Positions 34,481 through 47,103 of a stretch of 64,000 nucleotides of DNA are shown in pieces. The translations under genes were made by a program, and so were the position numbers. Position 1 is the first letter of the stretch; every line of letters starts with the position of its first letter. The stretch is taken from positions 2,914,001-2,978,000 of the forward strand of contig JAQFVV010000032.1 in assembly GCA_028023455.1 (NCBI GenBank). Direction: 5' to 3'. This DNA is from Epiperipatus broadwayi. Lineage: Eukaryota; Onychophora; Udeonychophora; Euonychophora; Peripatidae. The notes under the pieces were generated by a model. That model searched no databases and was not told where the DNA came from. It was given only the letters and a program-made list of their open reading frames with translations.

Positions 34481-35345
34481 ACAATTATACTGTACATATT
34501 TTTGTCTAAAAATATTCTGCTAGATGCATATACTGTAATAATCTCTGACTTAAAAACAGAATTTGAAAGAAGATTAATCTTGAGATCAAGGAGAAAAAAA
34601 TTTTAAAATCAGTGGCAAAATGTTGAATGTATTTTTATTAAAAATATTCTAGATGCATAAAATTGAATTTGAAAGCTGATTAACTTTGTTATCAAAAAAA
34701 AAACAACAAATCATTAGGAAAGTCCTTGTAAAATGTTTGATTTAATTTGCTTATTTTTTTCATTATCTCTATAGTAGTAAAAATATTCTGTGTATATCCT
34801 GTAATAATTTTAGCCATGTTTATACAAGCTGATTATGTTTGACATTTAAAAAAAATCAAAACAAAATCTTTCTTTTTTAAAAAAGATTTAAAATGAAAAA
34901 CTCATAAAAATGGTAATTAAAATTTAGTTCTTAACTTTTATTTTATCTTTAGAAGTAAAAATATTTATATATTTTTAAATATTCTACATGTATATATTAT
35001 AATAAGTTTAGTTATGTATCATAAATTAGAATTTAAAAAGTTGAATAATATTTGATAGTAAAAAAGTTCTGGATAAAATTTTGATTATGTAATAAAAAAA
35101 AGTTCAGGACAAAATTTTGATTACGTAATAAAAAAAAGTTCAAAACAAAAGATTGATTAAGATAGTGGATGTCAAAATCTTGGGTAAAATGTAAATCTCT
35201 TATTTTTTATTTTGTCTTTAGTGGTATAAATGTTGTGCATATTTTTTTTTCATTAGTATTCCATTTGTATAAATTGTAATATTTTTACCTATGTTCTATA
35301 AAACTAGAATTTGAAAGTGATGTTGATGTTAAAATAAAATAAATT
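34481..35345. repeat. Degenerate tandem array, unit roughly 150-250 bp
   Basis: A recurring order of words is seen about five times, starting near 34495, 34630, 34775, 34950 and 35220. The order is 'gtaaaaatattct', 'gcatatactgtaataat', 'aga/tagaatttgaaag' and 'tgattaa', followed by an A-rich stretch with 'caaaacaaaat'. Units have drifted and vary in length. It looks like an old satellite-like array and may extend to about 36150. Confidence 0.4.
35060..35170. repeat. Tandem repeat, 36 bp x 3
   Basis: AGTTCAGGACAAAATTTTGA followed by TTACGTAATAAAAAAA repeats with starts at 35065, 35101 and 35137. Confidence 0.8.
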
Positions 35346-36197
35346 CAAAATTAAAGCATAGTAAAAATTACAGAAATTTAAGCGTGGAATCATTAAATCA
35401 TTGTATGCATTTGTTGAAATTTAAAAAATATTATAAGCCCTACTTATTGAAATCACTATCACATGCATAATATTTTTTATAGCATTTCAATTTTACATGA
35501 AGTTTTAGATAACATTATTACATTTTATGAGTTTATTTTTTTTTTTGTAATTTCTTCAATTTTAAACATTTTTTTATATGTATAAATATTAATTTTAAAA
35601 AACTGATCATAACTGAAATAAAGAAGAAAAAAAATAAAGATAATTTCTAAATGAGAAAGCTATAAAATAGTTGGCAATTTAAATTTTGAATTGGTATGAT
35701 TAAATCATTGTATTATATTAATCTTTAAAAAATGACTTAAAAACTAAACATATAGCTGAAAGGATTTTACTTCTAACAGTTTATATTGTAATTAATGGAA
35801 ATTCTGCTTATTAATCAAAAGCAAATGGCAAATGATAGCAACAATTAGATATTCATTTGTGAAAAGATTAAGTAATTGTTTGAAGATTTTTTGCCGACTT
35901 TCTAGTATATGTTTTTTTCCTGTTAAGAACTTTATTACCAGCAAAAGATTTAAAAAAAAGTTAGATTGCATGATATTATAAGACATGATAAAGCTTTTAT
36001 CATAGATAGGATAGCTAATGAATATTATCTTGCAAAATGCTTAATCCTGAAATCAACAATCTAATTTTTATTAAGATATATAAAGTTTTAAAAGATGAAT
36101 TTGTTCTTTTTAAAATATAATTGTACTGTATGTATAGCATTTACTTCTATATGTATTTTTACATTTATATTTTTGTTTTTTTAAATGTTTGTTTTGG
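35346..36197. other. AT-rich DNA, possibly continuing the degenerate array
   Basis: Words such as 'aatcattaaatcattgtat' recur near 35388 and 35701. No coding signal was seen. Confidence 0.35.
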
Positions 36198-36465
36198 GTG
36201 TTAACATAAGTCTTAAGGTTTTATTCTAGAATGGATTAACACTGAATTCATGTATTTCCGTGTAAACTACCATGAACTATTCATATAACAAATCACTTTT
36301 GGGAACCAATTAATTCATTTTAGCCAGACCCGTGTTAACATAAGTCTTAAGGTTTTATTCTAGAATGGATTAACACTGAATTCATGTATTTCCGTGTAAA
36401 CTATCGTGAACTATTCATATAACAAATCACTTTCGGGAACCAATTAATTCATTTTAGCCAGACCC
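36198..36465. repeat. Recent tandem duplication, 134 bp x 2
   Basis: GTGTTAACATAAGTCTTAAGG...TTTTAGCCAGACCC occupies 36198-36331 and is repeated at 36332-36465 with about five substitutions. The unit has no coding frame. Confidence 0.9.
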
Positions 36466-36780
36466 AGTTGTAAATATTTTATTTGTATGTATTTAATTAC
36501 ATATGCAAATATTTGAATGTTTTATATATATAAGTATTTATCAACTTTAATTGGTATGTAAATAATTGACTTTTGTTTAAAGATTTTTGTCTACTCTATG
36601 TTATTCTATTTTAAGATCAGTCTTAGCAAGCTTGAATAGTCACTGAATAGAAAATAATAATGCTAAAGAAATTTACAGGCTATATTAGCATTTAATAATT
36701 TTGCAAGTGGGGGATTAGAGTTATGGAAAATATATACAAATAAAAAATAAGAGTTATATAAATTTAATCAGTATACAAAG
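36466..36780. other. AT-rich DNA, nothing recognised
   Basis: No signal was seen. Confidence 0.5.
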
Positions 36781-37060
36781 TATGAAAGATAAGAGTAAGT
36801 TTAAAATTATTTGGGTCAATGTCTGAAGTTTTAGACATCAAAGAAAGTAAGAAAAAATGGGAGAATTTGTACTACAAATATTATTTATGTGGAGATAGGA
36901 AAGAAAATGTAGGACATTTATTTTTTGAGTGTATAACATTTGAAAAGAAACAGAATAAATTGCATTAGGAATGGAATTAATATAAAGATGAGAGAAGCAA
37001 AAGAGATAGAAATGTCTTTATGGTTAAAATGAATGGGGAGGGAATATCAGTGTTGACAGA
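36781..37060 (+). pseudogene. Non-LTR retrotransposon C-terminal zinc-finger fragment
   Basis: The plus strand 36876-36945 reads KYYLCGDRKENVGHLFFEC. This is the Cys-x(n)-His-x4-Cys end that follows the reverse transcriptase in many LINE proteins. A stop follows soon after (KQNKLH then TAG). The fragment is short and decayed, and may be related to the relic at 21590-22370. Confidence 0.45.
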
Positions 37061-39225
37061 ATAATGAAGCAGTTGTTCACACAGAATTTCATGAGAAAAT
37101 ATTTAATTTTGTTAACAGTGTTTCTAAGGATAAGGTCTTCTGATGATCAGAAATTTTTTAATTTCATCTTTAATTTAAAAAAAGCTATTTTATATCACAA
37201 TACCATATTACTAATTTTTTGCCTAATAATTTATCAGTCTTATATAGGTGGCTCTACAATAGAGGGACATCTATTAGATTTCTGTTGATAATGCAGATAT
37301 TAAATATAAATCATGTAATGAGATTTTATCCAGTCACTTTAATCATGATAGGTCAAAATATTTTTATTTCACCATTTTTTTAAGTTAAACTTTATTACTT
37401 TAACTGATAAATTTTAACTATTATTAACTAAACATGTTGATGTATAATAGTATTTAAATCAAATATTTAGATCATTAATGTATTTTTTGTAATTTTTTTT
37501 TCTCAACTAAATTTTTTTGTTATTCAGTTTTTATAAAAATATTCATTGTTAGAGGAAAAAGTAATTAATTAGCTTGGCAAATTTCTATTAGAGAAAAATT
37601 ATATATTTTTCATTAATTAATTTTTGAATTAGTGATTGCTACAGTTTGTGACAAAGATGTTAAAATTTTACAATGTTGACAAAGAAAAAATTGTTTTAGT
37701 TATTTTATATGTAAAGAAAGTGCATCTAATTCATAATATTATATATATCTCAATTATAATCTTATCTCCTTTAAATTGTTGCTACAGAAAAAATAGAACA
37801 TTTAATTTTTTCACTTTGACATATATAAATTGTTTATTGCAGCTTTTTACTATAACTTTTGTATAAATCTTATGTTAAGATTTGTAGAGGTCCTTACTGT
37901 CATTTTTCAGGTGCATGGTCTTAAGGTTTTAGCCTTAATATATATTACTTTACGTAATGAGTATGCACTTTACAAATTTAATTATTATAACTTTTATATA
38001 AAATAGAACATCTTTATAGTATAAAAAGTTTCTTAATATTTATAATGCTACTATAATATTGAAATGCTAGAATAATTTCTAGGTGGATGAAGGCAAACAA
38101 TATCGCATTATTACCAATGATAATTTCATGTCTTTACTTGGATATAATATTCTATTTATTAGTTACTTTCTTTTCCTTGAGATAAATTATCTTTGAAAAA
38201 CTTTAAGATTCACAAAATTATTTTTTTAAAATTTTAATATTTAAGCATATGTTTAAGCATATGTTTGGGTATGACATCATCCTATTTGAACCTTAACTAG
38301 CAGAATCTTTTAAACAATTTTGAAAGTAATAACTATTTATGTTTTGATGGACTTATTCATTTCATTATCAAATTTACATATCTTAGTTTAAATAATGTTA
38401 TTTATATATATATAATTTAATCTAAATTATAAAATTATATTCATTGTACAAAAATGTTGGAGAGGAGCCATTGTTCTAAAAATAGCATATTGGGGAAGGG
38501 GATCTATTATTCTTTTTTTTTTAATAAACACTGGATAAATTTTAAGATCTCCAGCATTTTTAAAATTAGAATTTAGAGCTAATTTGCTACTCTTGACATA
38601 TCTAATTTACTACCAGTAAACATTAGTTGTTCTCTTTTTAGCATTACAAGTACATAAAAACATTTCTGGATTATTTTTATAGTTGTAGTGGTTTCAAGTA
38701 TTACTTGACTAAAGCTTCCTAACATTTTTCTAGATTATCTTTTATTTATTTCTGTTGTATTATAAATTTTTTTTATCATAATACTTCACTGTGACATAGA
38801 TAATCTTTTCATGTTCACTATCATTCTGCATTTGTGTTAATAATCAAAATTAACTTATCACATTCACCTTTTTCAAGCATCATCCATTGTAAATGTGAGT
38901 AATCAGTGGACATTACATGGTGGTGTCACACCCAATGCCCAGTTTTATTTCTGCCTGTTAATCTCTATTATCTCTAATAGTTCCTTTTTTTAAAATGCCA
39001 TACAAATGATATTTGAGATTTTAATATTATGAGATTTTTAACCCGAATTAATTTGCTTGTTTAGTTATATACAGATATGACATTAAGCTAACAACTTTAT
39101 ATTTTAATGGCTTTAGATTTATCTTATTATAGGCACATATCTCAACCATCTTCAGAGAGATAAGTACATGTCTACACACAACTTCTCCCTTGATAAATTT
39201 ACCAATATAATATTGTAATTAAAGG
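37061..39225. other. AT-rich DNA, nothing recognised
   Basis: Open frames at 37064-37288 and 37636-37866 are low-complexity, rich in I/L/F/N, and have no domain. Confidence 0.45.
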
Positions 39226-39410
39226 GGTTTAAACCCTGACTTTCAAGCTCCCTACAGTCATCCATTCTATCTAATATAAGTGATACATATGACTACATAC
39301 ATGAAAAAGATAAATGCTCTCCAATATATGTATTACATGCTGAACCACTTGGTCTAGATCACATCCCTTTTAATTACATCTAGCTTAAGTACATATATTA
39401 TCTTGTATTT
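39226..39410 (+). repeat. Dispersed repeat, diverged copy
   Basis: The words TGATACATATGACTACATACATG, CTCCAATATATG and ACCACTTGGTCTAGATCACAT match, in order, the two copies at 58478-58735 and 58939-59193. Confidence 0.5.
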
Positions 39411-42264
39411 TAATATTATATGATATTGATATTTCATTGCAAATGAAACATTATTTTTGATGTCTATAGTTAAGAAATGTGTATGAAATTTCAAAAATAT
39501 TGCATTGTTATCTGTACTAAAATAAACTGTTACAATTTTAATGTAGTTATATATTGTAGTTGAATTACCTGGATAATAAGATATTAATCCAAATTATATA
39601 TTGTTTAGTAAGTTAGATAGTATTCAAATAACAGTAGCAAGTTGAGCCCAATAAATTTATTTAATTGGTTGTACTGAGTTTGTTTCTTCTCTCGAATATT
39701 CTGTGGATATACCTTTATATAAAGTTTAAAATATATAAAACATATACATTTAGTATATGTACCACAACATACATTATGGTACTTTATAAAATCCCAAATG
39801 TAACATAATTATAATAATACTGATTGTAGACATAATTTTATTTAAATTAATATATTTAGTTCCTTAAAATTTTATAATTACTTTTGGTTGCTGATTAATA
39901 TCCTCCTACATATAAATTCCTAGATTAGAATAGCCAACTGTTTTTTGTAATTTTTCTAATGTAGAATATTTATACATGTATCAGATTTATTTAATTCAGT
40001 TGATTTTCATGGTTTTGTATTCGCTATTAAATTGCAATTTAAAAATAGTCATGGTTCTTTTATTTTTTAATTATAACATTAAGCATTTAAATATATGAAT
40101 TTATACATACACAGATGTAATATGTTCATTTTATATTTATATATCTAATGTTTTTTAAACTTATGACTGAAGGTATGTAAGCATTACATGTATACAATAT
40201 ATATATATATACATTTTTAATAACCTCATTTATTTATAGTTTATAATTTATTTTTAAGTGGTAAGATATTAGAATTTAAATTAAGAGGGTGGCAAGCAAT
40301 GGCAACTTATGCTAATGATAAGCATTACATAATCATACTATAGCTTGTAATGAACATGCCTTGAGTAGAAAACACAAAGATGAATAATATTTTAAAAAAT
40401 GCCCAAATATCATTTTTAAATTTAAAATGTAATACTATGTACATTTCTCTATGAATTCTCTGTATCATAATTTATTTTTAAAAGTAATGTTTTGAAAAAT
40501 AATGTTAAAATTTTGATAATTTTCTTTTTGGATGTAAGCAAATTAAAAAAAATAAATTATTTCAGCATCTTATTTCTTATTTACTACACTAGAAAAAAGT
40601 ACTTTACATTTTACATTTTTTTGATAATAATAAATGCGTGAATTGTTTGTTCAGTGTATAATATTTGGCATCAGAAATGACAGGTTGTGTTTTGATCCAG
40701 ATCATGTTTACTGAAGTGCATGTCTGATTTTTTTTTTTTTTGAATATATATAAACAGAACGTTTTTAATTTGATTGTTAGCATGATTTTTTTTTTAAGTG
40801 TTAATTAAAAAAATTGTAAAGTTTTTATATTATAAAAATCTTAATTTAATAATTAATCTTTTAATAATGATTTATGATTGTCTTATTTTGCAGTATTTTT
40901 TCTTTCTAATTTTAACAACTGCAATTGTTTACTATTGTTTTCTTTTTCTATTTCCATTATATTATTACTATGTAATATTAAGAATGACCAATTTTACATA
41001 ATTTTTTTTTCAGTGCTTTCGTTTTTTTCCATTCTGATATTTCAATTCTAGCAGTCATCTTCATGATTTTCTTTTTGTGTATATGGAACTATTATCCACA
41101 TTGATAAAAATGAAACATTGAGAAAGATTTTTTATCAATCAAAACATAGAATTGCAAGAAATAAAATTTTTGAAGAAATATATGATTGGTTGTCCATTAA
41201 TGGTAATATTTATTTTAGTTGTTTTGCCAAATCTGTACATTGTTTCTTCAGAGTATTATTATTTATAAAGCATTTCCTAAATCACTTTTCATGATTCTTC
41301 ATATTTTAAAATGTAATAATAATAATTTGCAGTTGTATTTTGTTTCATATAAATTTGGTAAATTCATTATACGTACATTATTCATCCAAACTATTTGGTT
41401 ATCTGAATCATCTTAGTCTCAGTTTAGACCACTGGACATCTTATTATATACAGAATTTCATTACTAATAATTTTATGCACAATTGTTTTTCCATAACTGT
41501 TACAAGTTTGATGAGTTTTATGAAAAATATATATATCAGTGTTTAAAAAAAAGGAACTACAACTGAAAAATATCAGAATAATGATTATTGACTTAAATTT
41601 ATTTTAATTTCTATAAAAATTTCATCACATGACAATGAATTTTTAAAACAATAAACTTAAAATGCATTATTTTGGTTTACTTGTCTAAAATTTTAAGCAT
41701 TTTCATTTTTAATAGAAAAGCTTTGCTAGAATAATAAAACTTTTTTTTTGGAATTTGTTATTAAAATTGAGACTTTTATGGGTTTTGTTTGCATGAAAGT
41801 ATTAAAAAGAGATAAAAATAATTAGAAGCTTTTAGAGATTTATGTGAGAAAAAAATGGGAGGAAAACTTGAAAATAGATGATAAAAGCTTTTATTGAAAC
41901 AAGACAAATATTGAAACTTTAGATATTGAAGAGTAATAAGAAGTGTGTTAAATGAAAGTATAAATAGCAGAATTAAAAAGAACAGGAAGAAAAATAAAAT
42001 TGTTTTATATTTTTTTGGAAAATGATAATTATGTATATTTTGAAGAATTATGCAAGCTCATGGCTTCATTTTCCCAAGGCTTCTCAGCCTATTATTCTTT
42101 AATCAATAAAAACATCCTTATAATTTTTACTAATTACACTGAATTCAGGTCTCTAAAAATGTAAATTCAGCTTTAGATAGATATGATGGCTTGTGATTAA
42201 GATTGGAATAATAATGATTTTTTTTAGACATGGTAAATGATTAATAGACTGCTATACTACTTTT
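39411..42264. other. AT-rich DNA, nothing recognised
   Basis: It is low-complexity with no coding or repeat similarity that I could establish. Part of the upstream RTE relic could begin within 41800-42260 but is too decayed to call. Confidence 0.4.
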
Positions 42265-42837
42265 ATTAGATCATTATATCATGAAGAGTACAGAATTGAT
42301 TATATTTTGATTAATAAAAAATAGGTATTTCAAAATTGAAATATGCTTAATAGATTAGTAAAATGTAGGATGTTAAAACTATTAAGAAGGACAGTGTCAT
42401 TGGTGAAATCTCTAATTTTCAAAAATATCTCATTGAATTTTGACTAAAACTTGCAAACTTTGAATCTAGCTCAGTCTTGAATGAGATCACAAAAAACAAA
42501 ATAATTCACCTACAAATTTTCACTTGAGACTAAATAAAATATGAAGAAAAGTAGAAGTATGTACATAATTTACTTAAAGTGATCCACTTAGAAGGACTGA
42601 ATATCTGAAATTTTATAAAATGACCCAAGAAAAAAAAGGATACCAGCAAAGGAGGTTATGAGACAATAAAAGTGTCGGAAATATAAAATTATATTTTGAT
42701 ATTAGAAAAAATTATGTCATCAATAAGAAGATAAGTTGGAACTATTACTAAAAATAAGGATGGCAGTAAAATGTATGAAAGAATTCCACAAATAACATGT
42801 AGTAATAAAGAACAAGAAAACAAAGTAGATTATACAT
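42265..42837 (+). pseudogene. Old RTE relic, part 1 (endonuclease end and linker)
   Basis: The plus strand reads EYRIDYILINKK and continues through a decayed stretch that follows, word for word, the endonuclease-to-RT linker of the RTE copy at 47601-50902. Matching blocks include 'ttaagaaggacagt' and 'attttcaaaaatatct'. It is heavily mutated. The relic is cut at 42838 by a Tigger-like element and resumes at 45762. Part 3 is at 51515. Confidence 0.65.
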
Positions 42838-44140
42838 TACATCTGGGTCTCGTTTTATGCGGTAGATAGGTTCCTCAGAAAATGCACACAAAAGAAATCA
42901 CACAAAAATAGACTTACCTTACCTTGAAAAATGGGGGATATGTACTGTAATTTTCCAAAAATCGCATAAAAGCAAAGCAACAATGTATAATTACTTTAAA
43001 ATTCGCATTAAAAAAAAAAAGTAAAATATGACTAATAAAAAATTTTATATTTGAAAAAAATTGTTACAAGACAAACTTTTTTTTTACTTTTTTTATTGAC
43101 TACAGTTTTTAATTTTATTCAAAATAATATATTTTTATGCGTAATTTACATTTTTTTCATACATGTATGGTATTTTAATTATTATCACTATTTGAAACAT
43201 CACATTCGTTATGATGTGATGTGAGGTACTGTAGCTTCTCCTTAAACGAAGTCAAGAGGAAATACAACTAAAACATTTTCCAATTGCTGTTGATCCTTCC
43301 ATTTCGCTAAGCAATCTAAAATTGATATTTTTGTTTCCAAAGAAATTCATTTTCTTGGGTGTTTTTTCCTCTCCATTAGAGTAAACTAAAAGTTTAAAAC
43401 AAAAGTAAGAACTTAGACTTACGATAATAAAAAGACATTGACTCACCACTGTTGAGCAAAATGTAATTAAAACTAACAAAAATTAAATTCTTATTTTTGT
43501 CTTTAATTTCAATTCCATTTAAAAATCAAATTTCATCGCTTCAAATCACATTAAAACCCTTTGAAAACCAGTTGGCCATTGTTAATTTTTAGAAAAATTT
43601 ACCCTAACTATAATAATTTAGATATTTTGTGTTTGAATGTAATAAATATAAAAAAAACATGCATTAAAAGAAAGGTCATATATGAAAGAATGTAATGAAG
43701 CTGTTAAAATAGTCATTTCATAAAGAAAAAGTTAAGAAAAAAAATATTTTTAATAGTTTTAAGAATGTTTATTTTTACATTGATTCACAAATCCTAAATT
43801 TTGAAATTCAAATGATAAAATGACAATTTCATAAACAGCTTCATCACATCTGTCACAAAATGACAAAAAGAATGATGTATTGGAAGTCTTACCTGAGGTA
43901 ATTTTTCACTGAGAAAATTACTAAAACAGCGGCCTTGCTGTGGTCCATTTTTTTTCTAGAGCCAGATGTGTTCATTTGTGCAAAAGTACCTATAACAATA
44001 TGAATGGTTTTTAGTGGAGAAAAAAGTAACAGAACAGTGTATTAAAAAATAAATAAATAAACTCATAAAAAATAAAATGAATAAAAATAAATCAATAAAG
44101 ATAATTTTTTTTTTATTATTAACAATGATTACGTGTGGAA

Positions 44141-44378
44141 GAAAGGCTGAGTTCAAATACATGGCACTATAACATAGAATGGATGGATTGATGAAGCCAG
44201 AAACTGTGTATAAAATATCCTATATTACACGAAATTCCAGTTGTGTAGCATAAACTTGTATATAAATATATTTATTATTTTGCATAAAAGTATGAAGAAA
44301 GGCTGAGTTCAAATACATGGCACTATAACACAGAGTGGATGGATTGAGGAAGCCAGAAAATCTATACAATATCCTATA
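44141..44378. repeat. Direct repeat of about 85 bp inside the piggyBac-like element
   Basis: GAAAGGCTGAGTTCAAATAC through TATCCTATATTAC occurs at 44141-44228 and 44297-44378. The copies are 156 bp apart. Confidence 0.8.
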
Positions 44379-44562
44379 TTACTTGCCTAAAATTGACACA
44401 TATCAATTGCGGGTCATAACTTTAGCAAGTCCAGGCTGATGCAATAATTCGTCCGTAAATTCAAACTTGATCACGCGTGATACACTATTCATATTTATAA
44501 TCATGCCAAAAAATGCATCAGCTCGCGGGGTGACAGATTACCTCAGTGCCAAACTTTTTTCC

Positions 44563-44770
44563 ATTCTACAACATATTTATTTGTCTCAGCATATATAAAA
44601 TTTTATAATTTATTATTCTATAGCGTATTTATTTATCTCATCACATATAAAATATTATAATTTATTATTCTATAGCATATTTATTTGTCTCAGTACATAG
44701 AAAATTTTATAATTTATTATTCTATAGCGTATTTATTTGTCTCATCACATATAAAATTTTATAATTTATA
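44563..44770. repeat. Tandem repeat, 52 bp x 4
   Basis: ATTCTATAGCGTATTTATTT, GTCTCATCACATATAAAA and TTTTATAATTTATT repeats start near 44567, 44619, 44671 and 44723. Confidence 0.9.
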
Positions 44771-45542
44771 AAAAAAAATAAAAAATAAAAGTAATTACAT
44801 ACCCTTGAACGTTATCCAAAAATGTAACTTGAGAAGAGAGCCCAGAATCGCAGACAACTTCAATGGAAAATCAGAACTAAAATCTTCAGTAATTGATCCA
44901 ACAATTGTGGAATAACTTTTTTACGATATATAAAATGATAAAAATAAAAAAATAAAAATTTTTTTAGATACCCTTCCTTAAAAATATTCATAAAAAATCT
45001 AAAAATTGTCGTACAGAAAAAATTCTTAGATATTCTCGTAGAAAACAAAATGGTGCAAAGAACGAAGTAAGTCCCATATGTGTGACATTTACTGTTTATG
45101 CGCAAACTCAGCTCAAAATAGAAATTTCTAGATTGTCATACAAAAGTCGTACTGGGGGTCAAAGGGTTAATTTAAGATCATGTTACGTAATTTTTAAATT
45201 GTTAATTACAATTAAAAATCAGATTTTAATTGTCAAATTTAATTGTGTCCATGGCTGTTACTCTCCTTTTAAAAATAAACTTGCGGACACTAAATGATTA
45301 ATTGATTATGTACTCTTTTTTAAAAAAGCAAAAATAGAACGTGATTTAAAATGCAGAAATAACAACATACATAGTGTAGGCTTCTATAACGTTTGAACAG
45401 ATTTACATTATAATCTTGTAAAATTTAATATGTGTATATAAAATGGGGAAATCCTGATTTTAAGTGAATTATGAATTTCTTTATTGCATAAATCTATTAC
45501 AGTACTATTATAAAGTGCTTAAAATATTGAAATTATTAGAAT

Positions 45543-45642
45543 GAAGTCGAACTCCGATAATGCGCTATTACTTTAAATATGATGTGAGTGCGCGAAATTT
45601 ATAATATTTAAAGTAATAGCACATTATCAGCGCTCCACTTCA
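45543..45642. repeat. Internal palindrome of the Tigger-like element
   Basis: GAAGTCGAACTCCGATAATG...ATTACTTTAAAT is mirrored by ATTTAAAGTAATAGCACATTATC...CACTTC, as in the copies at 8079-8175 and 60879-60976. Confidence 0.75.
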
Positions 45643-45761
45643 GATCTAATAATTTTTATCACATAAAAGAAAACCGCATACAAAGATATTAAGAAGAAAC
45701 ACGAATTGCATAACTTCAAAATCGCATTAAATAAATCTGCATAAAACGAGACCCGGGTGTA

Positions 45762-45945
45762 AGTTCTTTTGAAAGATGAAATATTTTAAATGAAGATATG
45801 TGACATGCAATTAAATCTTTTAAGAGTGCTAATTCTCCAGATAATTATGAAATTATTATAGATGTTTTACAAAAACAGGTGGAAAAAAATAAATTGCTGC
45901 CAAAACTATTTATACCAAATATTTAAATGATATAGATGAAGCATA
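45762..45945 (+). pseudogene. Old RTE relic, part 2 (start of reverse transcriptase)
   Basis: The plus strand reads EEILNEDM, a stop, HAIKSFKSANSPDNYEIIID and VLQ. It matches ILNEEVRHAIKCMKKGKAPG and NDGIIIDILKEAG of the RTE family. It continues part 1 after the Tigger-like insertion. The reading stops near 45945 and resumes at 51515 with the next RT block. Confidence 0.7.
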
Positions 45946-46246
45946 CAATCCTATAATTTTTATATTGTTTTTTTTTTTAAGGTGATGATTACATTTTTTT
46001 TGTTCAGATTAATTTTTTTGTAGTAACTTGATGTTGCATCTTAATTGTGTATTACATAAATAGTCTGTGCAATTAATATTCTCATCCACTAATTCTCAAT
46101 AATTGGTTCAAGCTTTGTTGCAGATATCAAAATTTGAAAATAGTAGAAAATTGTAATAATAAAAAAGTCAACTTCAATAAATATGTAATTGGAGTTATTT
46201 TATTATTTCTATTTGATCAATATATTTATTTAATTTATAATCAATG
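45946..46246. other. AT-rich segment between RTE relic and hAT element
   Basis: With 51200-51514 this forms roughly 0.6 kb that interrupts the RTE relic and hosts the hAT element. I see no ends or coding in it. Confidence 0.4.
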
Positions 46247-46254
46247 CTATAATT
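46247..46254. repeat. hAT target site duplication, left
   Basis: CTATAATT, identical to 51192-51199. Confidence 0.9.
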
Positions 46255-46574
46255 CAGTGTTTCCCAACCTTTTTTTGGCTCGCGTACCACTTGGTAGTAT
46301 ATCATGCTAAATTGTACCACTTCGTAAAAATGATTGTATTTCGTGAAATTTGTTATTGCGAGGGTGTTATTTTATTTGCATTATAAATATTATAGGGTGA
46401 CCATGTATTATTAACATCTCATAATGAGACAAATTATATTGAAACACGCCTGAACGTCATGCCAGGTTATAAACTCACTGAAATTATAAACTCACTGTAA
46501 CATATTTATATGTATGTGTTTGTTCAAAGTTTCATATTTTTTCCAAAATAATTTATTAAAGATTACATTATTAC

Positions 46575-47103
46575 ATTAAAGGTATACATATTTTTTTCAA
46601 AGTGTTTTCTCATTCCTTCATTTGGTTTTCACGAATTTGAGTCTGTTTTCTCTTTTTCGGAGCATCTTGCTATTGGTTGGGCCATGGAGAGGATAAATTC
46701 AGCATGTTCCAAGTCATGGTAAAAATAACCTCAGGGGTTATCAGGCTATCTCTTGTTATTGTTTTCTTTATATTGTTCAGCATGAAGTTAATAGGATTAA
46801 AATTTTGATGATTAAATACTAGCTTACATCTAGTAATCCACAATAGATGATCAAGAATTAATGAGATTCTAATTTCTGGGTATGATCCTTTTCTGATACA
46901 TTCTTTCAAATTAAATAATTTAGATTGATTTGCCATGATCCGACTCATTATTTATCTACTATTTTGTCATAATTCGTTTACTAATAAATGGTTTTAATAA
47001 AAACACAAAATTATAAAAAACCAATTAGTATATTTTCTTATCATAATCAAATATTTTTATAAAATAAATTTAATTAGATCTTTGTGTTTGTTTTGAAGAA
47101 CAT
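46575..47103 (-). other. 3' region of the hAT relic
   Basis: This is non-coding sequence between the transposase end and the terminal repeat. A 92-codon minus-strand frame (46670-46948) has no resemblance to the transposase and is probably chance. Confidence 0.4.

Larger units (their letters stand above)
43555..45166. mobile_element. piggyBac-like non-autonomous element at a TTAA site
   Basis: TTAA at 43551-43554 and 45167-45170 flanks a 1612-bp insert. Its ends are (AA)CCCTTTGAAAACCAGTTGG and the complement of CCCTTTGACCCCCAGTACG. The related Tigger-like copy at 60173-61044 has an unoccupied CACATTAATTT at the matching place (60530-60533). This shows that the insert is an addition at TTAA, the hallmark of piggyBac transposition. 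The left end has two extra A bases before CCC. No transposase remains. An 81-codon minus-strand frame at 44860-45105 has no recognisable domain. Confidence 0.75.
42840..45759 (-). mobile_element. Pogo/Tigger-like element carrying a piggyBac-like insertion
   Basis: The ends are CATCTGGGTCTCGTTTTATGCG and the complement of CACCCGGGTCTCGTTTTATGCA, with TA at 42838-42839 and 45760-45761. The interior matches 60173-61044 on both sides of the piggyBac-like insert, including the palindrome at 45543-45642. Without the insert it is about 1.3 kb. It is in the same orientation as the 60-kb copy. No transposase is encoded. It splits the RTE relic. Confidence 0.8.

Noticed and set aside
46670-46948. 92-codon minus-strand frame inside the hAT element
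   Set aside because: It lies beyond the transposase C-terminus and shows no hAT or other motif. Probably chance.
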